Assembly (NCBI GenBank): GCA_018823905.1 | Contig: JAHJHL010000082.1 | Location: forward strand, 1-35,896 | From: Alphaproteobacteria bacterium | GTDB taxonomy: Bacteria; Pseudomonadota; Alphaproteobacteria; Sphingomonadales; Sphingomonadaceae | Direction of reading: 5' to 3' | DNA length: 35,896 nt | Position numbers and translations under genes: made by a program | Shown: positions 1 to 7,735 of the stretch, in pieces | Numbering within the stretch: position 1 is the stretch's first letter | How the letters are laid out: each line of letters opens with the position of its first letter | The notes under the pieces: generated by a model | Database searches by the model: none | Told to the model about the DNA's origin: nothing | Seen by the model: only the letters and a program-made list of their open reading frames with translations

Positions 1-684
1 ACCATCTGACGAGCCGAGCCACACCGTTTGCGCCGATGGAGGCGGACATTTGGCAAAAACACTGTCGGGCGCCTCCTCCGCTGCAATTCCTTTTGCAACC
101 TTCGCGCGCTTGATCCCGGCGCAGAAAGAGTCGCTGATGGCAGCGTCGAACGCTTCGCCGCTCTTGAACAGGTCGAGCGGTTTCAATTGCATGCGACGGT
201 TGCGATCCCAGATCAGTGTATCGAACGCCTGGTTGCCATGTGCGCCGCCGGCATAGCTATCGATCTCTGCCGACAGGCTGAGAAAGCGCGGCGTGCTCGT
301 CACACGCTGCCAGATCTGCCGATGGCTTTGGACACGGTAAGGGAAACCGCCCTTTTCTGCCGCGGCCTTGTCGCGCTGCGCCGTGGCGACCAAAGCCTCG
401 CGCTTCGCCGCCCGATCGCCGTCGAGCACTTTCGCGAGTTCGGGAATTTGTGCGGCTTCTTTGGGATAGGCATAAACCAAGTCGATCAGGTCGTTGTTCT
501 CGGTGACATTCGAAGCAGGCGAGCCCTTTGCTGCTTCGTCGGCGGCAGCTTGCGGAGGAGCTCCGGGCACCGACGCAGCGGCCAGTTTTTCCGCCTTCGT
601 CGGCTTGTCGTCGGAACATCCCGCCAGCAACAGCGCGCAGGCGAAAATAGAGGTGGCATTTCGCCAGAGCGTTTCGGTCGTCAT
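1..684 (-). CDS. Lipoprotein with DUF4163/DUF3298-like (PdaC/RsiV-type) domain, C-terminus cut by window edge
   Basis: The reverse strand is open from an ATG at 684 to the window edge, giving 228 codons without a stop. The N-terminus is a lipoprotein signal with lipobox LAGC (Cys23), followed by a low-complexity Ala/Lys/Pro linker. From about residue 105 it reads FPYRVQSHRQIWQRV, then FLSLSAEIDSYAGGAHGN, the pattern of DUF4163 (PdaC-type), which is usually followed by DUF3298. The second domain is only beginning at the edge (QLKPLDLFK). In this family the domain pair occurs in envelope proteins such as polysaccharide deacetylase PdaC and anti-sigma factor RsiV; the role here is unknown. It is divergent from the aminopeptidase gene with a 55-bp gap. 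The end is missing only because the window stops. Confidence 0.8.
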   Translation of the reverse strand, partial: MTTETLWRNATSIFACALLLAGCSDDKPTKAEKLAAASVPGAPPQAAADEAAKGSPASNVTENNDLIDLVYAYPKEAAQIPELAKVLDGDRAAKREALVATAQRDKAAAEKGGFPYRVQSHRQIWQRVTSTPRFLSLSAEIDSYAGGAHGNQAFDTLIWDRNRRMQLKPLDLFKSGEAFDAAISDSFCAGIKRAKVAKGIAAEEAPDSVFAKCPPPSAQTVWLGSSDG

Positions 685-739
685 GCAGACATAACGCTGG
701 GAATCGACAAAATATCCCGAGCAGCCTAGCACCGCTTGC

Positions 740-2143
740 ATGACCGACTATTCCGACCTGATCCAGCCCGACAAGGGGCAGGACGCGCGCCCCATCCATC
801 TCGTCGACAAGAAGGGCTATGACGAATGGCTGAAGGGCCGGAGCGCCCGCGAACGTGCACATCTGGCCGCGGTCGGCTTCAAACCCGATGCGTTCGTTCA
901 TGCGATCCTTCCGGGCGACGACCCCGAAAAATGGGCGGTCGTCACGACCGTCGCGAACGTCGAAAGCCTGTCGGCCTGGTGCCTCGCCAAGCTGGGACAG
1001 ATCCTGCCCGCCGGACGCTATCGGCTCGAAGGGCAGCAGCCGGTCAAAGCCCTGTTCGGCTGGATGAGCGCGCAATATCGGTTCGACACCTACCGATCGA
1101 AGGTCGAGACCAAGGGGCCGCGCGTGCTGCTGACCAGCGATGTCGGCGCGATCGCGCCGATGGTGGCGGAGGTGCGCGCGACCGCGCTGGTCCGCGACAT
1201 GGTCAACACCCCCGCCGCCGACATGGGGCCGGCGGCGATCGAGAAGGCGGCGGAGCGGATCGCCAAGGCGCATGGCGGCAAGCTGACGGTGACCAAGGGC
1301 GAGGCGCTGGAGCAGGGTTATCCGATGATCCATGCGGTCGGACGCGCCGCGGCCAAGCATCACGCCCCGCGCCTGATCGAAATCGAATGGGGCAAGGACA
1401 GCGACCCCCGCGTCGCGCTGGTCGGCAAGGGGATCAGCTTCGACAGCGGCGGGCTCGACATCAAGCCGGCGTCGGGCATGCGGTTGATGAAGAAGGACAT
1501 GGGCGGCGCTGCGCATGTGCTGGCGCTCGCCGAACTGGTGATGGCGAGCGGGCTGCCGGTGCGGCTGCACTGTCTGGTCGCGGCGGCGGAAAATGCGATC
1601 TCGGCCGATGCGTTTCGCCCCGGTGACGTGCTGAAAAGCCGTCTTGGCCTGACGGTCGAGATCGGCAACACCGATGCCGAGGGGCGGCTGGTGCTGGGCG
1701 ATGCACTGGCGAAAGCGGGCGAGGCCAAGCCCGAACTGATCGTCGATTTCGCAACATTGACCGGCGCCGCGCGCGTTGCGCTGGGCCCCGACCTGCCGCC
1801 GCTGTTTGCCAACGACGATGCGCTGGCGGAAGCGATGCTGAGCGCGGGGATCGAACGCGACGACCCGCTGTGGCGGATGCCGCTGTGGGACGGCTATGCC
1901 GATCTGCTCGAAACCGACGTCGCCGATCTGGGCAACGCAGGCAGCTCGGCCTTTGCCGGAACGATCACCGCGGCGCTGTTCCTCAAACGCTTTGTGCCCG
2001 AAGGCGTGGCGTGGGCGCATCTCGACACCTTTGCCTGGCGCCCGTCGGCAAAGCCCGGACGACCAAAGGGCGGCGCGGCGCTAGGATTGCGCGCCGCATG
2101 GGCGATGCTGCAAGCGCGCTACGACCGGCGCAGCAAGGCCTGA
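740..2143 (+). CDS. Leucyl aminopeptidase family protein (M17, cytosol aminopeptidase)
   Basis: A 467-residue cytosolic metallo-exopeptidase that removes N-terminal residues from peptides and probably acts in peptide turnover. The M17 catalytic core is intact: GKGISFDSGGLDIKP with the metal-binding Lys and Asp, then KKDMGGAAHVLALAEL, and the signature NTDAEGRLVLGDAL with its Asp/Glu ligands. The variable N-terminal domain is short, so the protein is nearer the PepB-like alphaproteobacterial form than the 500-residue PepA. The ATG at 740 fits the family start (MTDYSDLIQPD). The downstream NlpC/P60 gene begins 85 bp later on the same strand, so cotranscription is plausible. Confidence 0.93.
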   Translation: MTDYSDLIQPDKGQDARPIHLVDKKGYDEWLKGRSARERAHLAAVGFKPDAFVHAILPGDDPEKWAVVTTVANVESLSAWCLAKLGQILPAGRYRLEGQQPVKALFGWMSAQYRFDTYRSKVETKGPRVLLTSDVGAIAPMVAEVRATALVRDMVNTPAADMGPAAIEKAAERIAKAHGGKLTVTKGEALEQGYPMIHAVGRAAAKHHAPRLIEIEWGKDSDPRVALVGKGISFDSGGLDIKPASGMRLMKKDMGGAAHVLALAELVMASGLPVRLHCLVAAAENAISADAFRPGDVLKSRLGLTVEIGNTDAEGRLVLGDALAKAGEAKPELIVDFATLTGAARVALGPDLPPLFANDDALAEAMLSAGIERDDPLWRMPLWDGYADLLETDVADLGNAGSSAFAGTITAALFLKRFVPEGVAWAHLDTFAWRPSAKPGRPKGGAALGLRAAWAMLQARYDRRSKA

Positions 2144-2228
2144 ACATTCTTGATAAAGCGGGTCCGGCTGGTCTAATGGCGCGCGATTGTCCGCCGGGGG
2201 CGCGGACCAGCTATTTACGGGACGACAG

Positions 2229-3173
2229 GTGACAGCTCAAAGCGGCGACAATTCAGCGGCAAACCGCGTGCGCATGGGACGCCCCGGCGCCGTCGGCGCG
2301 GGCCGCGACCGCTTCGGCCTGAGCGGCACATCGCAGGCCTATGACTCCCGCATCGTCGCGATCCGCCCCGACCTCGCCGATATCGCGGTGGCTGGGCAGC
2401 ATTTCGCGCCGCACTATGCCGCGCCGATGATGCGCAGTGGCGTTCTGCCCGCTGCGGTGCTGCGCGGATCGCCGTCGCTCGACGCCGAGCAGACCAGCGA
2501 ACTGTTGTTCGGCGAAGGTTTTGCGCTGCTCGACCTCACCGGCGGCTGGGCGTGGGGCTATTGCCTTGCCGACCATTATGTCGGCTATCTGTCCGCCGAT
2601 GCGCTCGCCGCGCCGATTGCACCGACGCACCGCGTCGAGATGATCGAAGCGATCCTCCACAACGCCCCCGATGCGGCCAGCGGTGGCCCCGCCGTCCTGC
2701 CGCGCGGCGCGCTGGTGATGGGCGAGGTCGAGGGCGAATGGCTGGTCACAGCGCACGGCTATCTGCCGCTCGCGGCGCTCGTCGAGGTGGGCGCCGAAGA
2801 CAGTGACCCCGCCGGACGCGCCGAAGAACTGATCGGCACCCCCTATTTGTGGGGCGGCCGCACGTCGAAGGGCATCGACTGTTCCGGGCTGGTCCAGCTG
2901 AGCTGGGCCGCGGCGGGCATCCAGTTGCCGCGCGACAGCGATTTGCAGCTCGCAGCGCTCGGCGCGGACAAGGATGTCGATCCGTCGGGGCTCGCGCGCG
3001 GCGATCTGGTGTTTTTCCCCGGCCATGTCGGGATCATGGCCGACGACCAAAACATCATCCACGCCAGCCGACGATGGATGGCAGTGAAAACAGAACCGCT
3101 GGCCGACGTCATCGCGCGTTCGGCCGCCAAGGATCATAATCCGCCGGTGAGCGGATATAAACGACTGCGATAA
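2229..3173 (+). CDS. NlpC/P60 family cysteine peptidase with N-terminal SH3-like region
   Basis: Putative cell-wall hydrolase cleaving peptidoglycan stem peptides. The C-terminal NlpC/P60 domain shows YLWGGRTSKGIDCSGLVQLSW with catalytic Cys218, then RGDLVFFPGHVGIMA with His266 and IIHASR with His278 as the other active-site positions. The first ~190 residues carry bacterial SH3-like segments (ELLFGEGFALLDLTGGWAWGY and a second copy near GALVMGEVEGEWLVTAHGYLPL), usual for sphingomonad NlpC proteins. No signal peptide is visible. The start is uncertain: GTG 2229 is used here; ATG 2274 in the same frame would remove 15 residues, and TTG 2187 would add 14. The stop is 3 bp before argC, so the two genes are probably cotranscribed. 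Confidence 0.88.
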   Translation: MTAQSGDNSAANRVRMGRPGAVGAGRDRFGLSGTSQAYDSRIVAIRPDLADIAVAGQHFAPHYAAPMMRSGVLPAAVLRGSPSLDAEQTSELLFGEGFALLDLTGGWAWGYCLADHYVGYLSADALAAPIAPTHRVEMIEAILHNAPDAASGGPAVLPRGALVMGEVEGEWLVTAHGYLPLAALVEVGAEDSDPAGRAEELIGTPYLWGGRTSKGIDCSGLVQLSWAAAGIQLPRDSDLQLAALGADKDVDPSGLARGDLVFFPGHVGIMADDQNIIHASRRWMAVKTEPLADVIARSAAKDHNPPVSGYKRLR

Positions 3174-3176
3174 ATC

Positions 3177-4103
3177 ATGACACAGACGGTCTTCATCGAC
3201 GGCGCGGCGGGAACGACGGGCCTGGAAATTGCCGAGCGGCTGGCGGGGCGGCGCGAGTTTTCGTTGCTCGCGATCGACGACGCGCGCCGCAAAGACGCGA
3301 GCGCGAGGCGCGAGGCCTTGAACGACGCCGATTTCGTCATCCTCTGCCTGCCCGACGATGCGGCACGCGACGCGGTGGCGATGATCGACAATGATCGCAC
3401 CCGCGTGATCGACGCCTCGACCGCGCACCGCGTCGCGCCCGGCTGGGTCTATGGTTTTCCCGAGGTCAGCGGGCATGATGCGGTTGCTGGCGCGGCGCGG
3501 GTCAGCAACCCCGGCTGCTATTCGACAGGCTTTATCGCGCTGATCGCACCGCTGGTCCGCGCCGGACTGCTCCCCGCCGACTGGCCCTATGCCTGCAACG
3601 CCGTCAGCGGCTATTCGGGCGGCGGCAAAGCGCTGATCGAACGCTTCGAGCAGGATCGCGACATTGCGTGGCGCGGCTATGCGCTGGGCCTTGGCCACAA
3701 GCATGTGCCGGAGATGCAGGCGCGCTGTGGCCTGTCGATCGCGCCAATGTTTTCGCCATCGGTGATCCCGGCGCACCGCGGCATGGTGGTTGATGTCCAG
3801 CTGCCGCTGGCCGCGATGCCCAAGGCGGGGGCGCCCGATGCGTTGCGCTCTGCACTGACGGATTTCTATGCCACCAGCCCGATCGTCGTGATGGGCGAAG
3901 CGCCGGCCGACGGCGAAATGCTGCTCCGCGCCTCCGACGCGGGTGACGACCGGATCGAACTGTTTGTATTTGCCAACGGCGACGCCAGTCAGGCGCGCCT
4001 GATCGCGCGGCTCGACAATCTGGGCAAGGGCGCCAGCGGCGCTTGCGTCCAGAATCTCAACATCATGGCGGGATTGCCGGAAACCGCGGGCTTGCGGCTT
4101 TAA
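3177..4103 (+). CDS. argC: N-acetyl-gamma-glutamyl-phosphate reductase, type 2
   Basis: Third step of arginine biosynthesis: NADPH-dependent reduction of N-acetylglutamyl phosphate to N-acetylglutamate semialdehyde in the cytosol. At 308 residues it matches the shorter type-2 ArgC. The N-terminal Rossmann motif is FIDGAAGTTGLEIAERL; the catalytic Cys114 sits in VSNPGCYSTGF; GLGHKHVPEM carries the conserved active-site His; the dimerisation part ends with NLGKGASGACVQNLNIMAGL, typical of the family. It starts 3 bp after the NlpC/P60 stop. No other arg gene is in the window, as is usual for dispersed arg genes in alphaproteobacteria. Confidence 0.95.
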   Translation: MTQTVFIDGAAGTTGLEIAERLAGRREFSLLAIDDARRKDASARREALNDADFVILCLPDDAARDAVAMIDNDRTRVIDASTAHRVAPGWVYGFPEVSGHDAVAGAARVSNPGCYSTGFIALIAPLVRAGLLPADWPYACNAVSGYSGGGKALIERFEQDRDIAWRGYALGLGHKHVPEMQARCGLSIAPMFSPSVIPAHRGMVVDVQLPLAAMPKAGAPDALRSALTDFYATSPIVVMGEAPADGEMLLRASDAGDDRIELFVFANGDASQARLIARLDNLGKGASGACVQNLNIMAGLPETAGLRL

Positions 4104-4106
4104 GGC

Positions 4107-4322
4107 CTAGTGCACCGTGTCGAGAATATCCTCGACCGCCAGATAGGTGATCAGCCGTTCGATCTGACGCCAGCGCGCAAAATGGACGTGATTGCCCAGC
4201 ACGCGATATTGCTCGGCGCGCGCCGCGGCGGCAAATCCCGCCTCTTCGCCATGCACGCGGATCAGCGCATGGGCATCCTCGACCGCAGCGCGATCGGTCA
4301 GAAATGGTGCAGGCAGATGCAT
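4107..4322 (-). CDS. Small conserved-type hypothetical protein (71 aa)
   Basis: A 71-residue soluble protein starting MHLPAPFLTDRAAVEDAHALI and ending in a basic/aromatic segment EQYRVLGNHVHFARWRQIERLI. I recall similar short proteins in sphingomonads but cannot name a family. ATG 4322 is chosen because GGGGA lies about 5 nt upstream; a GTG at 4367 would add 15 residues with no better ribosome site. It is convergent with argC, with only 3 bp between stop codons. It has no signal peptide and no cysteines. Codon use matches the neighbours, so I take it as a real gene. Function unknown. Confidence 0.6.
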   Translation of the reverse strand: MHLPAPFLTDRAAVEDAHALIRVHGEEAGFAAAARAEQYRVLGNHVHFARWRQIERLITYLAVEDILDTVH

Positions 4323-4407
4323 GGAGTCCCCGTCTTTGCCTTGGAACCATCCCCCTACCGCGCGCACCTCACCGCGCCGTTCCCAACCGTGATGAAGATC
4401 CGGGTAA

Positions 4408-4436
4408 GGTTAATCGCAACATCGCCGTCATTAACC
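4408..4436. promoter_or_regulatory. Inverted repeat GGTTAAT-N15-ATTAACC between divergent genes
   Basis: A perfect 7-bp dyad (4408-4414 and 4430-4436) lies in the 182-bp gap between the divergent small gene (start 4322) and the dehydrogenase-like gene (start 4505). The flanks add partial symmetry (AAGG on the left, CCTT on the right). The gap is AT-richer than its surroundings, so it probably holds promoters. The arms contain TTAA half-sites but not in the TTAA-N7-TTAA spacing of the CtrA consensus. It could be a dimeric-regulator site; nothing identifies the regulator. Confidence 0.3.
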
Positions 4437-4504
4437 CTTTGCCTGGTCGCGCCGCACGCGTTTCACCTCTTTGCCGCCACCTATCAGCCGTGTAGATAGA
4501 CGGG

Positions 4505-5845
4505 ATGCGCAAAATCCTGAAATTCATCGCCCTCGCCCTGTTGCTGCTCGTCCTGATCGGCGGCGTGACGCTGTACATCATGTCACGGCCCGATGTGGCG
4601 CGCTTCTCGACCGCCGAGCTCAGCGGCCGGGTGCCCGTGATGGCATCGCAAGAGACGGAAACCTTTCCGACGATCAACGTCCCCGAAGTGACGGGCTGGC
4701 CCGCGGGTCAGGCGCCGCGCGCCGCGCAAGGCCTGTCGGTCGTGCGCTTTGCCGATGGTCTCGATCATCCACGCACCATGTTCGTGCTGCCCAACGGCGA
4801 CGTGCTGGTCGCCGAAGCGCAAAGCCCGCCGCGCGACAGCTCGGGCATCGAGGGCAAGGTGATGGGCCGCTTGATGAGCAAGGCGGGCGCCGGCGGCGTG
4901 TCGGCGAACCGCATCAGCCTGCTCCGCGACGCCGACGGCGACGGCAAGGCCGAGGTCAAGACCGCCTATATCACCGGGCTCAACTCGCCCTATGGCATGG
5001 CGCTGGTCGGCGACACGCTGTACGTCGCCAACACCGATGCGCTGCTCGCCTTTCCCTATGTTGCGGGCGAGACGAAGATGAGCGGCAAGCCCACCAAGGT
5101 CGTCGATCTGCCCGCCAAAGGCACCAATCGCCACTGGACCAAAAGCCTGGTCGCCGCGCCGAATGGCTGGCTCTATGTTGGCGTCGGCGCCGACAGCAAT
5201 ATCGGCGAAAAGGGCATGAACCGCGAATTTCGCCGCGCCAGCGTGCTCGAAGTGCGCCCGGAGAACAAATATATGCGGACCTTTGCCGCGGGCATCCGCA
5301 ATCCCGTCGGGCTGGCTTATTATCCCGGCAGCGACCGCCTGTGGACCGTCGTCAACGAGCGCGACATGCTGGGCAGCGACCTGGTCCCCGATTATCTGAC
5401 CGACGTCACCGAGGGCGATTTCTACGGCTGGCCCTGGTATTATTGGGGCGGCTTCGTCGACCCGCGCGTCGAGCCCGAGGCCGAGGATCGCCGCCAATAT
5501 GTCAAGCGCCCCGAATATGGGCTGGGTGCACACACCGCCCCGCTCGGCATGACCTTTACCCAAGGTCTCGACCTGGGCGAGCGCTGGGCCAACGGCGCGC
5601 TGATCGCGCTGCACGGATCATGGAACCGCGAACCGGCGGCGGGTTACAGCGTCGTGTTCGTCAAGTTCGGGGCGAACGGCAAACCCGTCGATGCGCTGCC
5701 CGTCACCCTGCTCGACCGCTTTCTGGCATCAGACAACAAAACCGCCCGCGGCCGTCCCGCCGATGTGAAGGTGGCCAAGGACGGCAGTGCGCTGATCGCC
5801 GACGATAGCGGCGGGGTGATCTGGCGGGTGGCGAAGGCGGGGTGA
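4505..5845 (+). CDS. Membrane-anchored sorbosone dehydrogenase / PQQ-dependent sugar dehydrogenase family protein
   Basis: A 446-residue protein with an N-terminal membrane anchor (residues about 5-27, FIALALLLLVLIGGVTLYIM) and a periplasmic six-bladed beta-propeller of the GSDH/L-sorbosone dehydrogenase family. Visible propeller segments include FADGLDHPRTMFVLPNGDVLVAEA, GLNSPYGMALVGDTLYVANTD, AAGIRNPVGLAYYPGS and the late HGSWNREPAAGY typical of this family. Members oxidise sugars or aldehydes using PQQ, but many homologues are uncharacterised and PQQ dependence is not proven by sequence alone. No pqq genes are in the window. The gene stands alone and is followed by a large palindromic repeat, convergent with dnaN. 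Confidence 0.85.
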   Translation: MRKILKFIALALLLLVLIGGVTLYIMSRPDVARFSTAELSGRVPVMASQETETFPTINVPEVTGWPAGQAPRAAQGLSVVRFADGLDHPRTMFVLPNGDVLVAEAQSPPRDSSGIEGKVMGRLMSKAGAGGVSANRISLLRDADGDGKAEVKTAYITGLNSPYGMALVGDTLYVANTDALLAFPYVAGETKMSGKPTKVVDLPAKGTNRHWTKSLVAAPNGWLYVGVGADSNIGEKGMNREFRRASVLEVRPENKYMRTFAAGIRNPVGLAYYPGSDRLWTVVNERDMLGSDLVPDYLTDVTEGDFYGWPWYYWGGFVDPRVEPEAEDRRQYVKRPEYGLGAHTAPLGMTFTQGLDLGERWANGALIALHGSWNREPAAGYSVVFVKFGANGKPVDALPVTLLDRFLASDNKTARGRPADVKVAKDGSALIADDSGGVIWRVAKAG

Positions 5846-5850
5846 TAATC

Positions 5851-5940
5851 GTCGCCCCCGCGCAGGCGGGGGCCGCTGGCAACCTTGCCCAGCCTGTGCA
5901 GAGTAAGCCCGATAGCGGCCCCCGCCTGCGCGGGGGCGAC
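5851..5940. repeat. Extragenic palindromic repeat pair (27-bp perfect inverted arms)
   Basis: Arms at 5851-5877 and 5914-5940 are exact reverse complements over 27 bp, separated by 36 bp. Each arm is itself a hairpin (CCCCCGC-GCAG-GCGGGGG). The element fills almost the whole gap between the convergent stop codons of the dehydrogenase-like gene (5845) and dnaN (5946). It resembles the C/G-rich REP doublets frequent in sphingomonad intergenic DNA and may also end transcription from both sides, although there is no T-run. Confidence 0.85.
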
Positions 5941-5945
5941 GGGAA

Positions 5946-7061
5946 CTAAACCCGCATCGGCATCAGCACGTACAGCGCCGGGCTTTTCTCGCTCTCGCGG
6001 ATCAGCGTCGGGGCGTTGGCGTCGGCGAGGTGCAGTTCGACGGTGTCGCCATCGACCTGCCCCAGGATGTCGCTGAGGTAACGCGCGTTAAAGCCGATCT
6101 CCATCGCTTCGCTGTCATACACCGCCGCGACTTCTTCGGCCGCAGTGCCGTTCTCGGGGCTCGTCACCGACAGCGTGATGCGGTCCTTGTCGAGCCCGAC
6201 CTTGACGGCGCGGGTCTTTTCGCTGGCGATCGTCGAGACGCGGTCGACGCCTTGATAGAGGCTTTTCGGATCAACCTTGAGCAGTTTGTCGTTCGCGGTC
6301 GGGATGACGCGGCTGTAATCGGGGAAGGTGCCATCGATCAGTTTTGAGGTCAGGATCGCATTGCCGAGCTGGAAGCGGATCTTGCTCGCCGACAGGCTGA
6401 TTTCGACATTGCCCTCCGCCTCGTCGAGCAGCTTGCGGATTTCAGTGACGCATTTGCGCGGCACGATGACGTCGGGCATCGACGACGCGCCTTCGGGACG
6501 CGTGACGGTGTAGCGCGCCAGACGGTGGCCGTCGGTCGCGGCCGCCTTCAGCACCGGACCCGACGCATCTTCGGCGACGTGCAGGAAGATGCCGTTGAGA
6601 TAATAGCGCGTTTCCTCGGTCGAAATGGCGAAGCGCGTCTTGTCGATGATCTGGATCAGCTCGGCCACCGGCAGCTCGAAATTGGTCGGCAGGTCACCCT
6701 CGGCGATCACCGGGAAATCGTCGCGCGGCAAGGTCGGCAGGTTGAAGTTCGAGCGGCCGGCCTTGACCTGCATCTTGCCTTCGGCGGCGGCGAGGCTGAC
6801 TTCCGATCCTTCGGGCAGTTTGCGGGCGATTTCAAACAGGGTGTGCGCCGACACCGTCGTCGTCCCCGCGGTTTCGACCTTGGCCGCGATGGTTTCGACG
6901 ACCTGCAAGTCGAGGTCGGTCGCCATCAGCTTCAGCTGGCCCGACGCATCGGCTTCGATCAGGACGTTCGACAGGATGGGAATGGTATTGCGCCGCTCGA
7001 CCACCGACTGGACGTGACCAAGGCTCTTCAACAACACTGCGCGTTCGATCGTCGCTTTCAT
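5946..7061 (-). CDS. dnaN: DNA polymerase III subunit beta (sliding clamp)
   Basis: The ring-shaped clamp that tethers DNA polymerase III to DNA. The 371-residue protein starts MKATIERAVLLKSLGHVQSVVERRNTIPILSN, the conserved N-terminus of the first clamp domain; SNFNLPTLPRDDFP and TDGHRLARYTV mark later conserved segments, and it ends YVLMPMRV, matching the family's Met-Pro-Met-Arg C-terminus. Length is normal (E. coli 366). ATG 7061 is chosen over much longer upstream frames because it matches family starts and has GGCGG 6 nt upstream. dnaA, recF and gyrB are not adjacent, which is common in alphaproteobacteria. Confidence 0.97.
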   Translation of the reverse strand: MKATIERAVLLKSLGHVQSVVERRNTIPILSNVLIEADASGQLKLMATDLDLQVVETIAAKVETAGTTTVSAHTLFEIARKLPEGSEVSLAAAEGKMQVKAGRSNFNLPTLPRDDFPVIAEGDLPTNFELPVAELIQIIDKTRFAISTEETRYYLNGIFLHVAEDASGPVLKAAATDGHRLARYTVTRPEGASSMPDVIVPRKCVTEIRKLLDEAEGNVEISLSASKIRFQLGNAILTSKLIDGTFPDYSRVIPTANDKLLKVDPKSLYQGVDRVSTIASEKTRAVKVGLDKDRITLSVTSPENGTAAEEVAAVYDSEAMEIGFNARYLSDILGQVDGDTVELHLADANAPTLIRESEKSPALYVLMPMRV

Positions 7062-7233
7062 TCTAATCCGCCATCCCTGTGTTTCGCGGGAGAAGTCCCT
7101 GAAAGGGCCGCCATCGAAGGCGATTCGTCGCCCCGATTCCCGGCCCCTGAAAATGCCCACCTTCCTTAACGCACGCATCGCCGGGTGCAAGCCATGCTTG
7201 CAAAGCATCCCCAATCGCGCGAACGAAGGCGCG

Positions 7234-7731
7234 ATGCGGCGCTGGACCTTCTTTTTCATGATGCTGGCGGCGCTGCCCGCCGCGGCGCTGGCTGCCGCCC
7301 CGACCGCGCTCGGCATTTTCGACGGCTGGGGCGCCTTCCGCGATCCCGCCACCCCGCGCTGCTACGCCCTCGCCGCGCCCTCGGCAACAATCGGCACCCC
7401 GCAAGTCAAGGCCTACGCCAGCGTCGGTTACTGGCCGAAATCGCGGATCCGCGGCCAATTCTATGTCCGCCTGTCGAAAGCGCGCGCGCCGGGACGCGAC
7501 CTGCGCCTGACCATCGGCAGCCGCCGCTTCATCCTGACCGGCAACGGCGCGCATGGCTGGGCCAGCGACCCGCGGATGGACGCCGCGATTGTCGCCGCGA
7601 TGCGATCGGCACCGAGCATGAGTGTCGCGAGCAGCACCGCCAGCGGCGGCGCGATCGCCGACACCTATCGTTTGCGCGGCGCCGCGACGGCGATCGATGC
7701 GGCAGCGTTGGGGTGCGCAAAGCTGCGCTGA
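7234..7731 (+). CDS. Exported protein resembling IalB (invasion-associated locus B) family
   Basis: A 165-residue protein with a Sec signal peptide (MRRWTFFFMMLAALPAAALA). The mature part begins with an aromatic/Cys segment (GWGAFRDPATPRCYAL) and ends DTYRLRGAATAIDAAALGCA, a layout like small IalB-type periplasmic proteins in which two Cys may pair. The middle MDAAIVAAMRSAPSMSV also fits that family. I place it there by pattern only; function in sphingomonads is unknown. ATG 7234 has GAAGG about 5 nt upstream and puts the signal peptide at the start; an in-frame start at 7153 would bury it. It is divergent from dnaN across 172 bp and convergent with the LysR gene (4-bp gap). Confidence 0.65.
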   Translation: MRRWTFFFMMLAALPAAALAAAPTALGIFDGWGAFRDPATPRCYALAAPSATIGTPQVKAYASVGYWPKSRIRGQFYVRLSKARAPGRDLRLTIGSRRFILTGNGAHGWASDPRMDAAIVAAMRSAPSMSVASSTASGGAIADTYRLRGAATAIDAAALGCAKLR

Positions 7732-7735
7732 TAGC

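Noticed and set aside
257-2020. 587-codon minus-strand frame opposite the aminopeptidase and lipoprotein genes
   Set aside because: Arg/His/Gln-rich translation typical of antisense shadow; the M17 peptidase on the plus strand has intact motifs.
2144-2228. Possible tRNA between the aminopeptidase and NlpC/P60 genes
   Set aside because: No cloverleaf arms or TTCGAAT-like T-loop could be found.
2253-3776. 507-codon minus-strand frame opposite the NlpC/P60 and argC genes
   Set aside because: Overlaps two well-supported genes and has shadow-type composition.
4408-4436. CtrA binding site
   Set aside because: TTAA half-sites are present but separated by 17 bp rather than the 7 bp of the CtrA consensus.
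7062-7352. N-terminal extension of dnaN by 97 codons
   Set aside because: DnaN proteins start at MKATIER; the upstream frame overlaps the divergent exported-protein gene and is low complexity.
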